A stretch of DNA of 64,000 nt from assembly GCA_012964825.1 (NCBI GenBank), contig DTTI01000028.1:1-64000 (forward strand), written 5' to 3'. This document shows, piece by piece, positions 17,540 through 27,083 of the stretch (position 1 is its first letter; each line of letters begins with the position of its first letter). A program made the translations under genes and the position numbers. This stretch comes from Candidatus Neomarinimicrobiota bacterium. Its GTDB lineage: Bacteria; Fidelibacterota; Marinisomatia; Marinisomatales; S15-B10. The notes beneath the pieces were generated by a model. That model did not search any database and was not told where the DNA came from. It worked only from the letters and a program-made list of their open reading frames with translations.

Positions 17540-18862
17540 TTAAGATTCAAAATGTGCGAACACGCCCAAGTTGATTTTGGCGATCTTTGGTTTCTGGATT
17601 TGCTGGGTCGCCTCTTGCAGGGCTTCGAAGGGAAATAAGCCCAATTGTTGGGTAAGGTAACCTGCCGTGAGGGCAGAAATATTTTTGCGAACTTCTTTTT
17701 GAGCACTTTCCGGAAATGCCAGGGGTAATAGTTTGGCTTTTGAATTAACATTGCCGAGTCCTTCCGCAAAATAAATAGTATCAGTTTTATCCATAGCCTG
17801 GGTGAGGCGCGCAATCTTATCCCTGCCTTCCGGTGCAATAAGGGCTGCCACGTCAGGTTTGATGACACCTGAATAAAGCACCGGTTCGGGACTGATGATG
17901 ATTTCCGCTACGGAGAACCCGGTCTGGATGGTGATGGGGAAATCGGCCCGGCGGCTTGTCCACAGTCCCGACAGTGTTGCCGCTGAAGCCAGTAGGTTAC
18001 CAGCGGAAACGACCTTCTGTCCTGCGGCACCGGCCAATACAATACGCACCGGTTTATCAAGGTCGGATGTAAACTTGGTTTCCAATATCAACCCGCTCAT
18101 GGGCTTCTGTTGTCCGGCCTGTTCCTGAATGCCCTTATAGCTGGTCTGGAAACTAGGCCGGTTTGTTTCCTGTAAAATGCCCGATTCCATATTCATGCTG
18201 TCCATGTAACTCATCATTTCCTTGCGGCCAAAATCATTTCGCACCACGTAATAGGCGGTGCAAAGTTCCCAGATATCAATGAGTGAAAATCCGTCGTGAT
18301 CCATGGCCTTGGCGATCATTTCAGGCAGATCTTTGTCGAAGGCAGTGGCGCGGGCAATAAAACCTCCACCGTTGACTTTGGCCGTTCCAGCGATGTCCAT
18401 GGGGGCTTCGGTGCTGCCCAAAGAGGTGGTGGGAGTGATGCTGTCCAGAGGCGTTGTGACAGAATGCTGACCACCGGTCATGCCGAAATTGAAATTATTG
18501 AATACTAGGACAGCTATATCCGTATTTGAACGGGCTGCATTGAGCAGATGGTGTCCGCCGATGCCACAGCCACCATCTCCGATAAGCACCACCACTTTCA
18601 AGTCCGGATTCTGCATCTTGATCCCGGAGGCATAGGTAATGGCCCGGCCGTGGAGTCCGTGGAAAGCGTGAGTCACAAAATATTTATCCGAAAGTCCCAC
18701 ACATCCAATATCGGTCACAATCACTACTTCCGTGGGATCCAGTTCCTGCTGTTTCAGGCTGTCGCTTACGGCGCCCAACACTTTTCCGTGGCTGCACCCA
18801 GGACAGAATTCGTAGGGTAAATTTTCTTCGGCGATGTAGGTATCAAGGCCCATTTCAGCCAT
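17540..18862 (-). CDS. 2-oxoacid:ferredoxin oxidoreductase, beta-gamma fusion subunit
   Basis: Residues about 1-240 form the thiamine-diphosphate beta subunit: FCPGCSHGK and DIGCVGLSD supply cluster cysteines, and GDGGCGIGGHHLLNAARSN...FNNFNFGMTGGQ is the ThDP/Mg site (GDG...N). Residues about 258-440 form a gamma domain: IVLAGAAGQKVVSAGNLLASAA resembles the GxGGQGxxxAGxxLA start of gamma subunits. It overlaps the alpha gene by 8 bp. The enzyme converts a 2-oxoacid plus CoA to acyl-CoA, CO2 and reduced ferredoxin; which 2-oxoacid is not readable. No ferredoxin-like delta subunit is nearby. The fusion is reciprocal to that of KorA at 58245. Confidence 0.85.
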   Translation of the reverse strand: MAEMGLDTYIAEENLPYEFCPGCSHGKVLGAVSDSLKQQELDPTEVVIVTDIGCVGLSDKYFVTHAFHGLHGRAITYASGIKMQNPDLKVVVLIGDGGCGIGGHHLLNAARSNTDIAVLVFNNFNFGMTGGQHSVTTPLDSITPTTSLGSTEAPMDIAGTAKVNGGGFIARATAFDKDLPEMIAKAMDHDGFSLIDIWELCTAYYVVRNDFGRKEMMSYMDSMNMESGILQETNRPSFQTSYKGIQEQAGQQKPMSGLILETKFTSDLDKPVRIVLAGAAGQKVVSAGNLLASAATLSGLWTSRRADFPITIQTGFSVAEIIISPEPVLYSGVIKPDVAALIAPEGRDKIARLTQAMDKTDTIYFAEGLGNVNSKAKLLPLAFPESAQKEVRKNISALTAGYLTQQLGLFPFEALQEATQQIQKPKIAKINLGVFAHFES

Positions 18863-19949
18863 GATAAGCCTCCACGATTTCTTCCGGTGTAATGAGGAAG
18901 GTATCCACCCGGTTCACACCCACCAATTCAATGGTGCTATTGGTCAGTCGTTCTATTTCGTGCCGGTACTGGCCGTGGTTCATCTCAGGGATAATGATCC
19001 GCTTTATATCTTTCAGGTATTCCAAAATTTTCTTTTCCGGAATGGGCCAGAGGGAATAAACTGTTAAAGCAGAAACCTTTTCACCTTTGGCACGTAGCTG
19101 ATTCACGGCTGCTTCCATAGACCGGGCCGAAATGCCATAACTCAAGATCAGCGTATCTGCACCATCATCTAAATCAGATTTCACTAGAGAGAGCTCATCC
19201 ACTCGGCTTTCAATTTTTTCTCTTAGTCTTTCATTCAGATCAGCGATAATACTTGGATCTTTTGTAATGTGTCCTTCTTCCGTATGGCTGGAACCGGTAT
19301 AATGATGGATCTTGCCGTTCACTTGATAAGGGTCCAACAATTCGCCCACTGGTTCATCGGGGACTTCAGGCCAGTCCGGTGTTTCGGTCATTTCACTGAC
19401 AGCCACCGATTCAGTGGTCATAACCGTTTCCTTGTCAGTAGCGATAAAAACGGGATTTCGAAAGCGCTTGGCAAGCTTGAACGCTCTTTTGGTTAAATGA
19501 TACGATTCGGGGATATTTGTTGGCGAAAGGACAATAACCGGATAACCTCCGGAATTGCACCAGCGCATGAACTGGATATCGCCCTGGGCCGCGGCTGTGG
19601 CTGCGCCGGTTGAAGGACCCAGTCTTTGGGAAATGGTGATAACTAGAGGCACTTCCATCATGATGGCCAGTCCAATATTTTCAGAATAGAGGGAGAGACC
19701 CGGGCCGCTGGAAGCAGTGAAAGCTGTAGCTCCAGCGGTGGCTGCACCAATGCAATGTCCAATGGAGGAAATTTCATCTTCCCCTTGGATGCCTGTACCG
19801 CCGATCTTGGGGAGTTCCCGTAGCATATGGGTTAAAATTCCTGATGCGGGAGTGATGGGGTATCCAGCAAAAAAGTTGCAACCCACATCTAGGGCTCCCC
19901 GGGCGATGGCCGCCGCACCATCCACCATTTCTCTCCGCTCACTATTCAA
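18855..19949 (-). CDS. 2-oxoacid:ferredoxin oxidoreductase, alpha subunit
   Basis: A 364-residue alpha (pyrimidine-binding) subunit without a gamma domain. It has FFAGYPITPASGILTHMLRELPKIGG, the acidic GEDEISSIGHCIGAATAGATAFTASSGPGLSLYSE block and LVITISQRLGPSTGAATAAAQGD, all typical of KorA/VorB-type alpha subunits. It would join the beta-gamma protein encoded immediately downstream (8-bp overlap) to make a complete enzyme. The gene starts in a divergent promoter region shared with an acyl-CoA dehydrogenase. Confidence 0.88.
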   Translation of the reverse strand: MNSERREMVDGAAAIARGALDVGCNFFAGYPITPASGILTHMLRELPKIGGTGIQGEDEISSIGHCIGAATAGATAFTASSGPGLSLYSENIGLAIMMEVPLVITISQRLGPSTGAATAAAQGDIQFMRWCNSGGYPVIVLSPTNIPESYHLTKRAFKLAKRFRNPVFIATDKETVMTTESVAVSEMTETPDWPEVPDEPVGELLDPYQVNGKIHHYTGSSHTEEGHITKDPSIIADLNERLREKIESRVDELSLVKSDLDDGADTLILSYGISARSMEAAVNQLRAKGEKVSALTVYSLWPIPEKKILEYLKDIKRIIIPEMNHGQYRHEIERLTNSTIELVGVNRVDTFLITPEEIVEAYHG

Positions 19950-19977
19950 GTCATTACTCCTTTAGATCTATTAAAAA

Positions 19978-20023
19978 AAGTTACACCAGTATATACAAGC
20001 AATTCATATTAAAATTGTAACTT
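19978..20023. promoter_or_regulatory. Divergent promoter region with an 8-bp inverted repeat
   Basis: AAGTTACA (19978-19985) and TGTAACTT (20016-20023) are exact inverted copies 30 bp apart, in the 99-bp gap between the 2-oxoacid oxidoreductase operon and the acyl-CoA dehydrogenase. The right half, TTGTAACTT, equals nine bases of the palindrome before the MarR gene at 134-146. A shared regulator is possible but unproven. Confidence 0.35.
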
Positions 20024-20048
20024 GTACTCTTGTTCTAAGGTATCATCC

Positions 20049-21218
20049 ATGAAGTATATCGGTCCTGACTTTTTCGACATTTCCAGTCAACTCAGCGAAG
20101 AAGAGCTCCTCGTTCAGAAGACGGCTAACGACTTTGTGAAAAATGAGTTCTTGCCCGTAGTAAATGAACACTACCATGCTGGAACATTCCCTGTGGAACT
20201 GATTCCCAAACTGGGGAAACTCGGTTTTCTCGGGTCAAGTCTGCCTGAAGAATCGGGAGGAGCCGCTGTGAGCAGTGTCGCTTATGGTCTTATTATGCAC
20301 GAGCTGGAGCGCGGTGACTCAGGCCTACGTTCTTTCGCCTCTGTCCAGGGAGCCCTGGTCATGTATCCCATCCATGCCTATGGTTCTGATGAACAAAAAT
20401 CCAACTGGCTTCCAAAACTGGGCAGCGGTGATACCATCGGCTGTTTCGGCCTCACGGAGTCCAACTTCGGTTCCAATCCAGGCGGCATGATGACCCGTGC
20501 TTCCAGGGACGGTGATGAATGGGTTATCAACGGTTCCAAAATGTGGATTACCAACGGTACCATTGCCGATGTGGCCTTGGTTTGGGCAAAGGATGATGAT
20601 GGCGTTGTTCGCGGCTTTCTTATAGAAAAGGGGATGGAAGGTTTCTCAGCCCCGGAGCAGCACGGTAAGCTGAGCCTCAGGGCTTCCATTACCTCGGAAC
20701 TTGTCTTGGAGAATGTTCGTGTTCCCGATTCAGCACGCCTGCCGAATGTAGAAGGGTTGAAGGGACCATTGTCATGTCTGACACAGGCCCGCTACGGAAT
20801 CACCTGGGGTGTTATTGGTGCAGCGGTGGACTGTTATGAAACAGCCCTTGATTACAGCCTGCAACGCAAACAGTTTTCTAAGCCTATTGCGGGCTACCAG
20901 ATGACTCAGGCTAAACTAGTGGAGATGCTCACCCACATTACAGAAGCGCAACTGCTGGTCCTCCGCCTCGGCCGCATGAAGGATGAGGGCACTATGGATT
21001 TCAGTCAGGTTTCAATGGCGAAGCGGGCCAATGTGGCCATGGCGAGAGATATTGCCCGGACTTCCCGGGAGATTCTAGGCGCCAACGGAATCATCGATGA
21101 TTACTCTCCCATCCGCCACATGGCCAACATGGAGACCGTCTATACATATGAGGGGACCCACGAGATGCACACTCTCATCTTGGGTGAGAAGATTACCGGT
21201 CATTCGGCCTTCGATTAA
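20049..21218 (+). CDS. Acyl-CoA dehydrogenase, glutaryl-CoA-dehydrogenase-like
   Basis: A 389-residue FAD enzyme that oxidises an acyl-CoA and passes electrons to ETF. It has GCFGLTESNFGSNPGGMMTRA (FAD-binding signature region), KMWITNGTIADVALVWAK, and the C-terminal catalytic base Glu368 in YTYEGTHEMHTLILG, the position and context seen in glutaryl-CoA dehydrogenase. Substrate assignment beyond the family is moderate. ATG 20049 follows AAGG at good spacing; an upstream TTG at 20022 is unlikely. ETF and ETF-quinone oxidoreductase genes for the next electron step are in this window at 36488-40020. Confidence 0.88.
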   Translation: MKYIGPDFFDISSQLSEEELLVQKTANDFVKNEFLPVVNEHYHAGTFPVELIPKLGKLGFLGSSLPEESGGAAVSSVAYGLIMHELERGDSGLRSFASVQGALVMYPIHAYGSDEQKSNWLPKLGSGDTIGCFGLTESNFGSNPGGMMTRASRDGDEWVINGSKMWITNGTIADVALVWAKDDDGVVRGFLIEKGMEGFSAPEQHGKLSLRASITSELVLENVRVPDSARLPNVEGLKGPLSCLTQARYGITWGVIGAAVDCYETALDYSLQRKQFSKPIAGYQMTQAKLVEMLTHITEAQLLVLRLGRMKDEGTMDFSQVSMAKRANVAMARDIARTSREILGANGIIDDYSPIRHMANMETVYTYEGTHEMHTLILGEKITGHSAFD

Positions 21219-21220
21219 GA

Positions 21221-22003
21221 TCAGATTTCGAGAGAAATTTCTTCGCCTGTAAGTGAGATTTTGCCATCAGAGGTCTTGATCAAGGCGGCGCCGTTGTCGT
21301 CAATTCCTGAAAAGGTACCCCTCTTTTTTACACCATTTTTGGTGAATACGACGGTCTTGTTGATATGGTCACACTTTTCCAGCCAAGCTGATCTGAGCGA
21401 ATCGCTCTCTCCACTTTTCACCGCATCAATCCACTTCTCAAGAGCGTTCAGGATCCACGCCACTACCAGTTCCCGCTGAAGGGGTGACCCTTTTTCGGCG
21501 GAGAGGGTTGTGGCGGTTTGGCGAAGTTCTTCAGGAAGTTCAATAAAACTTTCATTGACGTTCAGTCCCATGCCAACTACAGCATATTCTATGGAATCTT
21601 TTTGCACTTTCGTTTCCACTAGAATACCGCCGCACTTTTTTCCCGAGATGAGAATATCGTTGGGCCATTTCAGGGCAGGCGTCAGCCCAAATTTTTCCAC
21701 CGCTTCTGCCGCAGCCACGACAGCAGCGAGGGAAAGAAATCCATTCTGTTGTACTGAGATTTCCGACCGGAGAATAACAGAAAATGTGACCGCTTTTCCC
21801 GGTGAAGCAAACCACGACCGCCCCTGTCTTCCTTTTCCCTTATACTGATGATCTGTGATAACCATTGTCCCATCCGTTATCCCACCCTCATCGATGAGTT
21901 CAAACGCTTCAACATTGGTTGATTCCAGCCGCTGGTAGTATTCAATCTCACGGCCGAGAGATTTTGTCTGGAGGTTTGCTTTTATGAGTTGTGGAAACAG
22001 CAT
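21221..22003 (-). CDS. birA: Biotin--[acetyl-CoA-carboxylase] ligase
   Basis: Attaches biotin to carboxylase carrier proteins via biotinyl-AMP. The 260-residue protein has YYQRLESTNVEAFEL, the adenylate loop GKGRQGRSWFASPGKAVTFSVILR, LKWPNDILISGKKCGGILVE (catalytic-site lysine region) and VVGMGLNVN. It lacks an N-terminal helix-turn-helix, so it is a monofunctional ligase and not a BirA-type repressor. A small C-terminal SH3-like domain follows. Its stop is 3 bp from the convergent dehydrogenase stop. Confidence 0.94.
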   Translation of the reverse strand: MLFPQLIKANLQTKSLGREIEYYQRLESTNVEAFELIDEGGITDGTMVITDHQYKGKGRQGRSWFASPGKAVTFSVILRSEISVQQNGFLSLAAVVAAAEAVEKFGLTPALKWPNDILISGKKCGGILVETKVQKDSIEYAVVGMGLNVNESFIELPEELRQTATTLSAEKGSPLQRELVVAWILNALEKWIDAVKSGESDSLRSAWLEKCDHINKTVVFTKNGVKKRGTFSGIDDNGAALIKTSDGKISLTGEEISLEI

Positions 22004-22024
22004 TGCTTGAATATGGACTTAAAC

Positions 22025-22053
22025 AAAAAAGCCACTGACGAACCAGCGGCTTT
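22025..22053 (-). terminator. Intrinsic terminator after the LysM lipoprotein gene
   Basis: On the minus strand AAAGCCGCTG (22053-22044) pairs with CAGTGGCTTT (22037-22028), with G-U allowed, around a 6-nt loop, and is followed by a run of T (22030-22025). It lies 27 bp after the stop of the LysM gene and before birA, so birA probably has its own promoter. Confidence 0.75.
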
Positions 22054-22079
22054 CTAACAATTAAATCGTCTGCTTCTGT

Positions 22080-22733
22080 TCAGGCCTTAGGATCGATTTT
22101 GTCTCTGATTTGTAGCTTCATTCCGGGGTCGAGGAAATTGCTGTTTCCGTTCAGCCGGTCGGTATTGTCCAGATAGAGGATAATCCAAGCCACATGATCG
22201 CCGTATAGTTTACCGGCAATGCCCCACAGTGTTTCACCTGAACTCACTTCGTATTCGGAAAAACCGGGTTTGAACTCTTCAACTTTATTTTCCCGCTTCA
22301 AAGTTAAATAGTGAAAGGGGTAGATAAGATTCGGGTTGTTACCGATATCTTCTCTATTCCAGTTGTAAATCTCACGCCATCTGCGAAAGTTTCCGTATTG
22401 TTGGCTAGCAATCTTGATAAGAAAATCACCTGGAACGATCAAATATGTATCCCAATCAGTGAGGGCAATGTCACTGCTCATTACGGGCGCTTCCATAACA
22501 ACTTCTGGTTCAGGTATTGTGAGATCCACGGACGGGCCGCTTTCTGTTTCAGCTTCGTCAGGGATGTTGACCTCAACATCATTCTGCTCCAAACCCATGC
22601 GGTCTACTGACTCGTCAGCTGAGGCGAGCCTCTTGGTGTCTTCCGGAGAAACCGGAGGTGCGGACTGTTTTCCGCAAGAGACCACGAGCGTCGCAATTGC
22701 AATAGTACTGATAACAAATTTAGTATATTTCAT
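22080..22733 (-). CDS. LysM-domain lipoprotein
   Basis: A 217-residue secreted lipoprotein. The signal peptide MKYTKFVISTIAIATLVVSC ends in a lipobox cysteine. A low-complexity acidic linker (about residues 25-90) precedes two LysM modules: YLIVPGDFLIKIASQQYGNFRRW...IYNWN and YEVSSGETLWGIAGKLYGDHVAW. LysM binds peptidoglycan, so the protein probably anchors or organises the envelope. ATG 22733 is chosen because GGAG sits upstream and the signal peptide starts there; a TTG five codons earlier is less likely. Confidence 0.83.
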   Translation of the reverse strand: MKYTKFVISTIAIATLVVSCGKQSAPPVSPEDTKRLASADESVDRMGLEQNDVEVNIPDEAETESGPSVDLTIPEPEVVMEAPVMSSDIALTDWDTYLIVPGDFLIKIASQQYGNFRRWREIYNWNREDIGNNPNLIYPFHYLTLKRENKVEEFKPGFSEYEVSSGETLWGIAGKLYGDHVAWIILYLDNTDRLNGNSNFLDPGMKLQIRDKIDPKA

Positions 22734-22883
22734 TTCTTTATTCTCCAATTTGGAAACCGTTTAACCATTTCTACGATTACCACCACTGTCAGTTCCCACG
22801 AAAAGTTTTTGACCAACAACTAATACGCGAGCGTGAACCCCGAAGGTATTAAACTAGTTGAATATAAGGCAACCAATTGTTGA

Positions 22884-24377
22884 TTAAGCAGGTGTGTAGT
22901 CACCAAATACGTTTCTGAGTGTGTAGGAAATTTCACCCAGGGAACATTTGTTTTTCACGCAATGAATGATTAATGGCATAAGATTAGCATCTCCTTCAGC
23001 GGCACTCCTAAGTTGTGATAAGGCCTGATCCACATCGCCTTTTTCTCTGTTATCTTTATATCGGTTCAGTCTTTCCAACTGCCTGTGAACAGCAGCCTGG
23101 TTGATAGCATGCAAATCAATTTGTTCAGGCTCGCTGTGTTCAAATTTATTTACACCCACTACAATCTGTTCTCCGGAGTCTACTTTCTTTTGATAATTAT
23201 ATGAGCTACGGGCGATCTCTTCCTGTATATAGCTTGTCTCAATGGCTGATATGGCGCCTCCGAGATCATCAACCTTTTTGATCAACTCGAAAGCTTCCTC
23301 TTCAAGACGGTCTGTTGTTTTTTCTACATACCATGATCCCGCCAACGGATCCACTGCGTTTGTGACACCTGCTTCATGAGCGATAACCTGCTGTGTCCGC
23401 AATGCCAGCTGTGTGGATGCTTCCGTAGGGAGCGCCAGCGCTTCATCCCGGGCGTTGGTATGAAGTGATTGGGTGCCACCAAGTACCGCTGATAGGGCTT
23501 CAAATGCTGTCCGTACTACGTTGTTATCAATCTGTTGTGCAGCCAGTGAAGATCCGGCTGTCTGAACGTGAAACCGGCACATCATGGACTTCTCGTTATT
23601 TGCATTGAATCTCTCTTTTATGATTCTTGCCCAGATACGTCGTGCGGCCCTGAACTTTGCGATTTCTTCAAAAAAGTCCATCTGTGCGTTAAAGAAAAAT
23701 GAGATACGGGGAGCAAAGTCGTCTAGATCCAGGCCTCGGTCTAGGGCGGCCTGAACATAGGCGATGCCGTTGGAGAAAGTGAAAGCAAGTTCTTGCGCGG
23801 CTGTGGCCCCCGCTTCACGGATGTGGTAGCCTGATATGGAAATTGTGTTCCATTGTGGCATTTGGCGGTTACAATATTCGAAAATATCAGTGACGATTCT
23901 TAGACTCTGCTTTGGGGGATAAATGTGCGTTCCCCGGGAGATATACTCCTTTAGGATGTCGTTCTGCACTGTCCCCCGTAAACTTTTGGTGTTCACGCCA
24001 TTTTTCTGAGCTATCATCACATAGAACGCCAACAAAATGGCCGCAGTGGCGTTGATGGTCATGGATGTGGAGACTTCGCCAAGGGGGATGTCTTTCAGAA
24101 GTATCTCCATATCTTCCAACGTGGCGATGGGAACCCCAACACGACCTATCTCTCCATCGGCCATTGCGTGGTCAGAATCGTACCCCATCTGGGTCGGGAG
24201 ATCGAAGGCCACCGATAGACCAGTGACGCCTTGATCCAGGAGATTGCGGTAACGTTTGTTGGATTTTTCGGCAGAGGTGAAGCCGGCATACTGGCGCATG
24301 GTCCAGAGCCGGTCTCTGTACATGTTGGGATAGATTCCGCGGGTAAAGGGGTACTGTCCAGCTTTTTCAGTGGACAC
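22884..24377 (-). CDS. Methylmalonyl-CoA mutase large (substrate-binding) subunit, no B12 domain
   Basis: Isomerises methylmalonyl-CoA and succinyl-CoA through adenosylcobalamin. The 497-residue TIM-barrel chain begins [24 protein letters not shown] (substrate tunnel and active Tyr region) and contains [18 protein letters not shown], the long [12 protein letters not shown]...[11 protein letters not shown] block and [42 protein letters not shown]. It ends before the C-terminal cobalamin-binding domain, so a separate B12-binding subunit must exist outside this window. Related isobutyryl- and ethylmalonyl-CoA mutases share this layout. It begins 2 bp after the TerB/DnaJ gene. Confidence 0.9.
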   Translation of the reverse strand: MSTEKAGQYPFTRGIYPNMYRDRLWTMRQYAGFTSAEKSNKRYRNLLDQGVTGLSVAFDLPTQMGYDSDHAMADGEIGRVGVPIATLEDMEILLKDIPLGEVSTSMTINATAAILLAFYVMIAQKNGVNTKSLRGTVQNDILKEYISRGTHIYPPKQSLRIVTDIFEYCNRQMPQWNTISISGYHIREAGATAAQELAFTFSNGIAYVQAALDRGLDLDDFAPRISFFFNAQMDFFEEIAKFRAARRIWARIIKERFNANNEKSMMCRFHVQTAGSSLAAQQIDNNVVRTAFEALSAVLGGTQSLHTNARDEALALPTEASTQLALRTQQVIAHEAGVTNAVDPLAGSWYVEKTTDRLEEEAFELIKKVDDLGGAISAIETSYIQEEIARSSYNYQKKVDSGEQIVVGVNKFEHSEPEQIDLHAINQAAVHRQLERLNRYKDNREKGDVDQALSQLRSAAEGDANLMPLIIHCVKNKCSLGEISYTLRNVFGDYTPA

Positions 24378-24379
24378 GG

Positions 24380-25132
24380 CTAATTCAGATTTCTCTCACT
24401 CTTGATTTTTTCATAGGCGTTGTTCACAGCCTTGAACTTATTCTCCGCCAACTGCCCGAACTCTTCTCCCAGGTGTGCTACCTTGTCGGGGTGATACTTG
24501 GCGGCCATTTTTCTGTAAGCCCGCTTTACTTCGGTATCGGTAGCGGAGGGATCCACTTCAAGTATGATATAAGTGCCTGTGGTCTGGCTCACAAACATGG
24601 CTTTCATGGATTCGAAATCGGAAGGAGAGACACCAATATAATTGCAGATCTTCCTGATCATATCATCTTCCAACTGATGGAGCTCGCCATCAGCATGAGC
24701 GAGCCCAAATAGTCCGTGGACCAGTTCCAGCCGGGCCGCATGGTCCATCTCCTTCTTGATCTGACGGCAGATGGATGGGAGGGCGTAGTCCTGCTTTAAA
24801 ATGTCTTTGAAGAGTATCATGAGATCTTTCGCATTTTCCTGTCCAAAATGTTTTGTAAGGAACTGTTTAACAAATGCCAGTTCCGATTTCAAAAGTTTAT
24901 TGTCTGCCTTCATGACTTGGCCCAGAAGAACCAGCAAGGAGACAGCAAAGTCGCCGGGACGGGTGCGGGGATAATCTTTGGGACTTTTCCTTGGGCCATA
25001 GTGCATTCTGTAGGGTGAGCCTTCCGGCGGCTGTTCAGAAAAGGCCGCCAACGAAAATCCCACCAGCGCGCCGATAGGACCGGCCAGTACCCAGCCGAGT
25101 CCGCTCCAGAGTATTTTCTTTCCTACAGGCAT
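24380..25132 (-). CDS. DjlA-like protein: TerB-type domain plus C-terminal DnaJ domain
   Basis: A 250-residue protein. A hydrophobic glycine-rich N-terminal segment ([20 protein letters not shown]) may insert in the membrane. Residues about 60-175 form an all-helical TerB-like domain ([28 protein letters not shown], then [22 protein letters not shown]). The C-terminus is a J domain (about residues 185-250) with the HPD motif in [12 protein letters not shown], so it can recruit DnaK. This architecture is that of DjlA. The link to the downstream mutase gene may be only positional. Confidence 0.82.
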   Translation of the reverse strand: MPVGKKILWSGLGWVLAGPIGALVGFSLAAFSEQPPEGSPYRMHYGPRKSPKDYPRTRPGDFAVSLLVLLGQVMKADNKLLKSELAFVKQFLTKHFGQENAKDLMILFKDILKQDYALPSICRQIKKEMDHAARLELVHGLFGLAHADGELHQLEDDMIRKICNYIGVSPSDFESMKAMFVSQTTGTYIILEVDPSATDTEVKRAYRKMAAKYHPDKVAHLGEEFGQLAENKFKAVNNAYEKIKSERNLN

Positions 25133-25244
25133 CTTATGTTTGTAAAACTGTGCATTTCAGATCTGCAAAGATACAGAGTTCTGCTGGAAAATCGTCAGTA
25201 ACTAAAAAGTTTCTTTTTTCAGCAAAAGTCCTATATTGCACAGT

Positions 25245-25790
25245 ATGCGCCGCCAACTGGAACAATGGAAAACATGCGGGACCATCACCTGGTTTCGGTT
25301 GACACGAAAATTGAAGAAGCCAGATTTCACTGGTGCTATCCGAAAGGGAGGCTCAGGGATTCGCTCTGCACTCATTATCCTGCCGGAAGGTCGTGAGAAC
25401 TCCAGAATTGCCCGTTATTTCCTGAAATCCATCTACCAAAACGAGCATGCTAAAATCGATTTTCTGATGGATAAGAGGCTTTATCACACATTTCAGGACT
25501 CACTTCCGGAGAAGGTGAAGGTGTATGAGGATGAAGATTTGAACTGGCTCAGGTTGCCGCGACAAACCATGGTGGACCGAATATTTGACAGGCAGTACGA
25601 GGCGGTTGTAGATATGCATCCCGGCTTTAATCTACCGTCAGCCTACCTGACGCACATTTCAGGGGCACCGTTGCGAATTGGATTTGCCAGTAAATATTCG
25701 GAACATTTTTTCAATGTGGAGATTGACAGTTCGAAAAGTGAATTTCTTGAAAGGAGTTATCTGGCAGTACAAAAGTTGCTGAACTTATGA
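25245..25790 (+). CDS. GT9 (heptosyltransferase)-like N-terminal-domain protein
   Basis: A 181-residue protein resembling only the N-terminal Rossmann half of family 9 glycosyltransferases: SALIILPEGRENSRIARYFLKSIYQ...IDFLMDKRLYHTF, then FDRQYEAVVDMHPGFNLPSAYLTHISGAPLRIGFASKYSEHFFN, which mirrors the D-x-H/Q...A-G-A-x-x-R-I-G-F segment of that family. The nucleotide-sugar-binding C-terminal half is absent. Its stop overlaps the next start (ATGA), arguing against a random truncation. A catalytic role is therefore uncertain. ATG 25245 is chosen over a TTG three codons upstream. Confidence 0.5.
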   Translation: MRRQLEQWKTCGTITWFRLTRKLKKPDFTGAIRKGGSGIRSALIILPEGRENSRIARYFLKSIYQNEHAKIDFLMDKRLYHTFQDSLPEKVKVYEDEDLNWLRLPRQTMVDRIFDRQYEAVVDMHPGFNLPSAYLTHISGAPLRIGFASKYSEHFFNVEIDSSKSEFLERSYLAVQKLLNL

Positions 25791-27001
25791 ATATCTACCT
25801 TTATGAAACCCGGGCTTCGGCCTTGAAGCTGGAGCCCATTACTCTGACACGCACCGTGTTTGAACTGAGGTGCGGCGCCTTCACATTCTTGGAACGTCTG
25901 CGTCTGTTGCGTTCTGACGGTTCCGTTTCGCTGTTCGTTCGGGAAGAACTTGTGGGCATCACTGAGGCACGTTTTGACGAGTTGGCGGTGAATCCACAAT
26001 CTGTTTCTGAAGGTCTTTGGCTCAATAGTGCGGTCCTCTGGAGCGAAGCGTTGCTAAAGCTTTTGGAATCGAAGGAGGGGGTCCTCACATCAGACGGCTG
26101 TGTGGTGGGAGCACATCTGTCATCAGATGCGGGTCAAAAGTGGCTTGAGGCCGGGGGTCCTGTGGAAACACCATGTCCCGAAATCTTAGGGAAGGAGGCC
26201 GATGATCTGAAAATAATTACTTACCTATGGGATTGCATCAATGAGAACGGTCATGCTATCGAGGAGGACGCTACCCACTTCCCGCTGGGAGAAGTGAAAG
26301 GCGATATTGATGATGGTGTCCATATCTTAAATCGAGATAACATCTATGTGCCTGAGGGCACTAAAGTTAAGGCAGGGGCCATTCTGGATGGTGAATCGGG
26401 CCCGGTCATCATTGGCGAAAATGTGACCGTTCAGTCCGGTGCTTATCTTGAGGGTCCCCTTTATGTTGGTGATTGTACCCTTATTAAAGCCGGTGCAAAG
26501 ATCTTCGGAGAGACCTCTCTCGGTCACGGATGTAAGATTGGCGGGGAGGTGGCTGAGTCCATTTTCCAGAGTTGGAGCAACAAACAGCATGACGGGTTTA
26601 TCGGTCACGCCTACATCGGGGAATGGGTCAACCTCGGTGCAGGAACCAATAACAGCGATCTGAAAAACAATTATACTTCCGTGGAAGTGACTGTACACGG
26701 CGAGCTGATTGACACAGGAAGTCTTTTTGTGGGGTTGTTCATGGGTGATCATTCAAAGTCGGCCATCGGTACCCCTTTCAACACTGGAACCATCGTAGGC
26801 CCGGCCTGCAATGTGGTGGCTGCCGGTTTTCCGCCGAAGGTGATACCGCCTTTCTCATGGGTCATGAACAGGGAATTTCAGAAATACAATTTCCAGAAGT
26901 TTGTTGAGACAGCGAAGGCGGTAAAGGAGAGGCGGGGACAGTTATTCTCAGAGGTTGAGGAAAGTTTCTTCCGCCGAATAGCTGAAAATAATAATAAATG
27001 A
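25787..27001 (+). CDS. Alternative GlmU-like sugar nucleotidyltransferase with left-handed beta helix
   Basis: A 404-residue protein with an N-terminal nucleotidyltransferase-like part (about 1-190: IYLYETRASALKLEPITLTRTVFELRCGAFTFLERLRLL) and a C-terminal hexapeptide beta helix (about 195-370: VIIGENVTVQSGAYLEGPLYVGDCTLIKAGAKIFGETSLG). The layout matches the Bacteroidetes-type alternative bacterial GlmU group, thought to make UDP-GlcNAc from GlcN-1-P by uridylation and acetylation. The Leu-x-Pro-x-T-x-x-R-x-x-x-E-L-R start and the SEV-like C-terminal helix support this. It is coupled to the upstream GT9-like gene. Which of the two reactions it performs is not proved by the sequence. Confidence 0.75.
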   Translation: MNIYLYETRASALKLEPITLTRTVFELRCGAFTFLERLRLLRSDGSVSLFVREELVGITEARFDELAVNPQSVSEGLWLNSAVLWSEALLKLLESKEGVLTSDGCVVGAHLSSDAGQKWLEAGGPVETPCPEILGKEADDLKIITYLWDCINENGHAIEEDATHFPLGEVKGDIDDGVHILNRDNIYVPEGTKVKAGAILDGESGPVIIGENVTVQSGAYLEGPLYVGDCTLIKAGAKIFGETSLGHGCKIGGEVAESIFQSWSNKQHDGFIGHAYIGEWVNLGAGTNNSDLKNNYTSVEVTVHGELIDTGSLFVGLFMGDHSKSAIGTPFNTGTIVGPACNVVAAGFPPKVIPPFSWVMNREFQKYNFQKFVETAKAVKERRGQLFSEVEESFFRRIAENNNK

Positions 27002-27083
27002 AAATTTTGAAATTACTGTTGACGAGGGGCAGGTCGCCGATTATATTAACGCCTTCAAATCGAGGATAATACGAGGAACTGTC

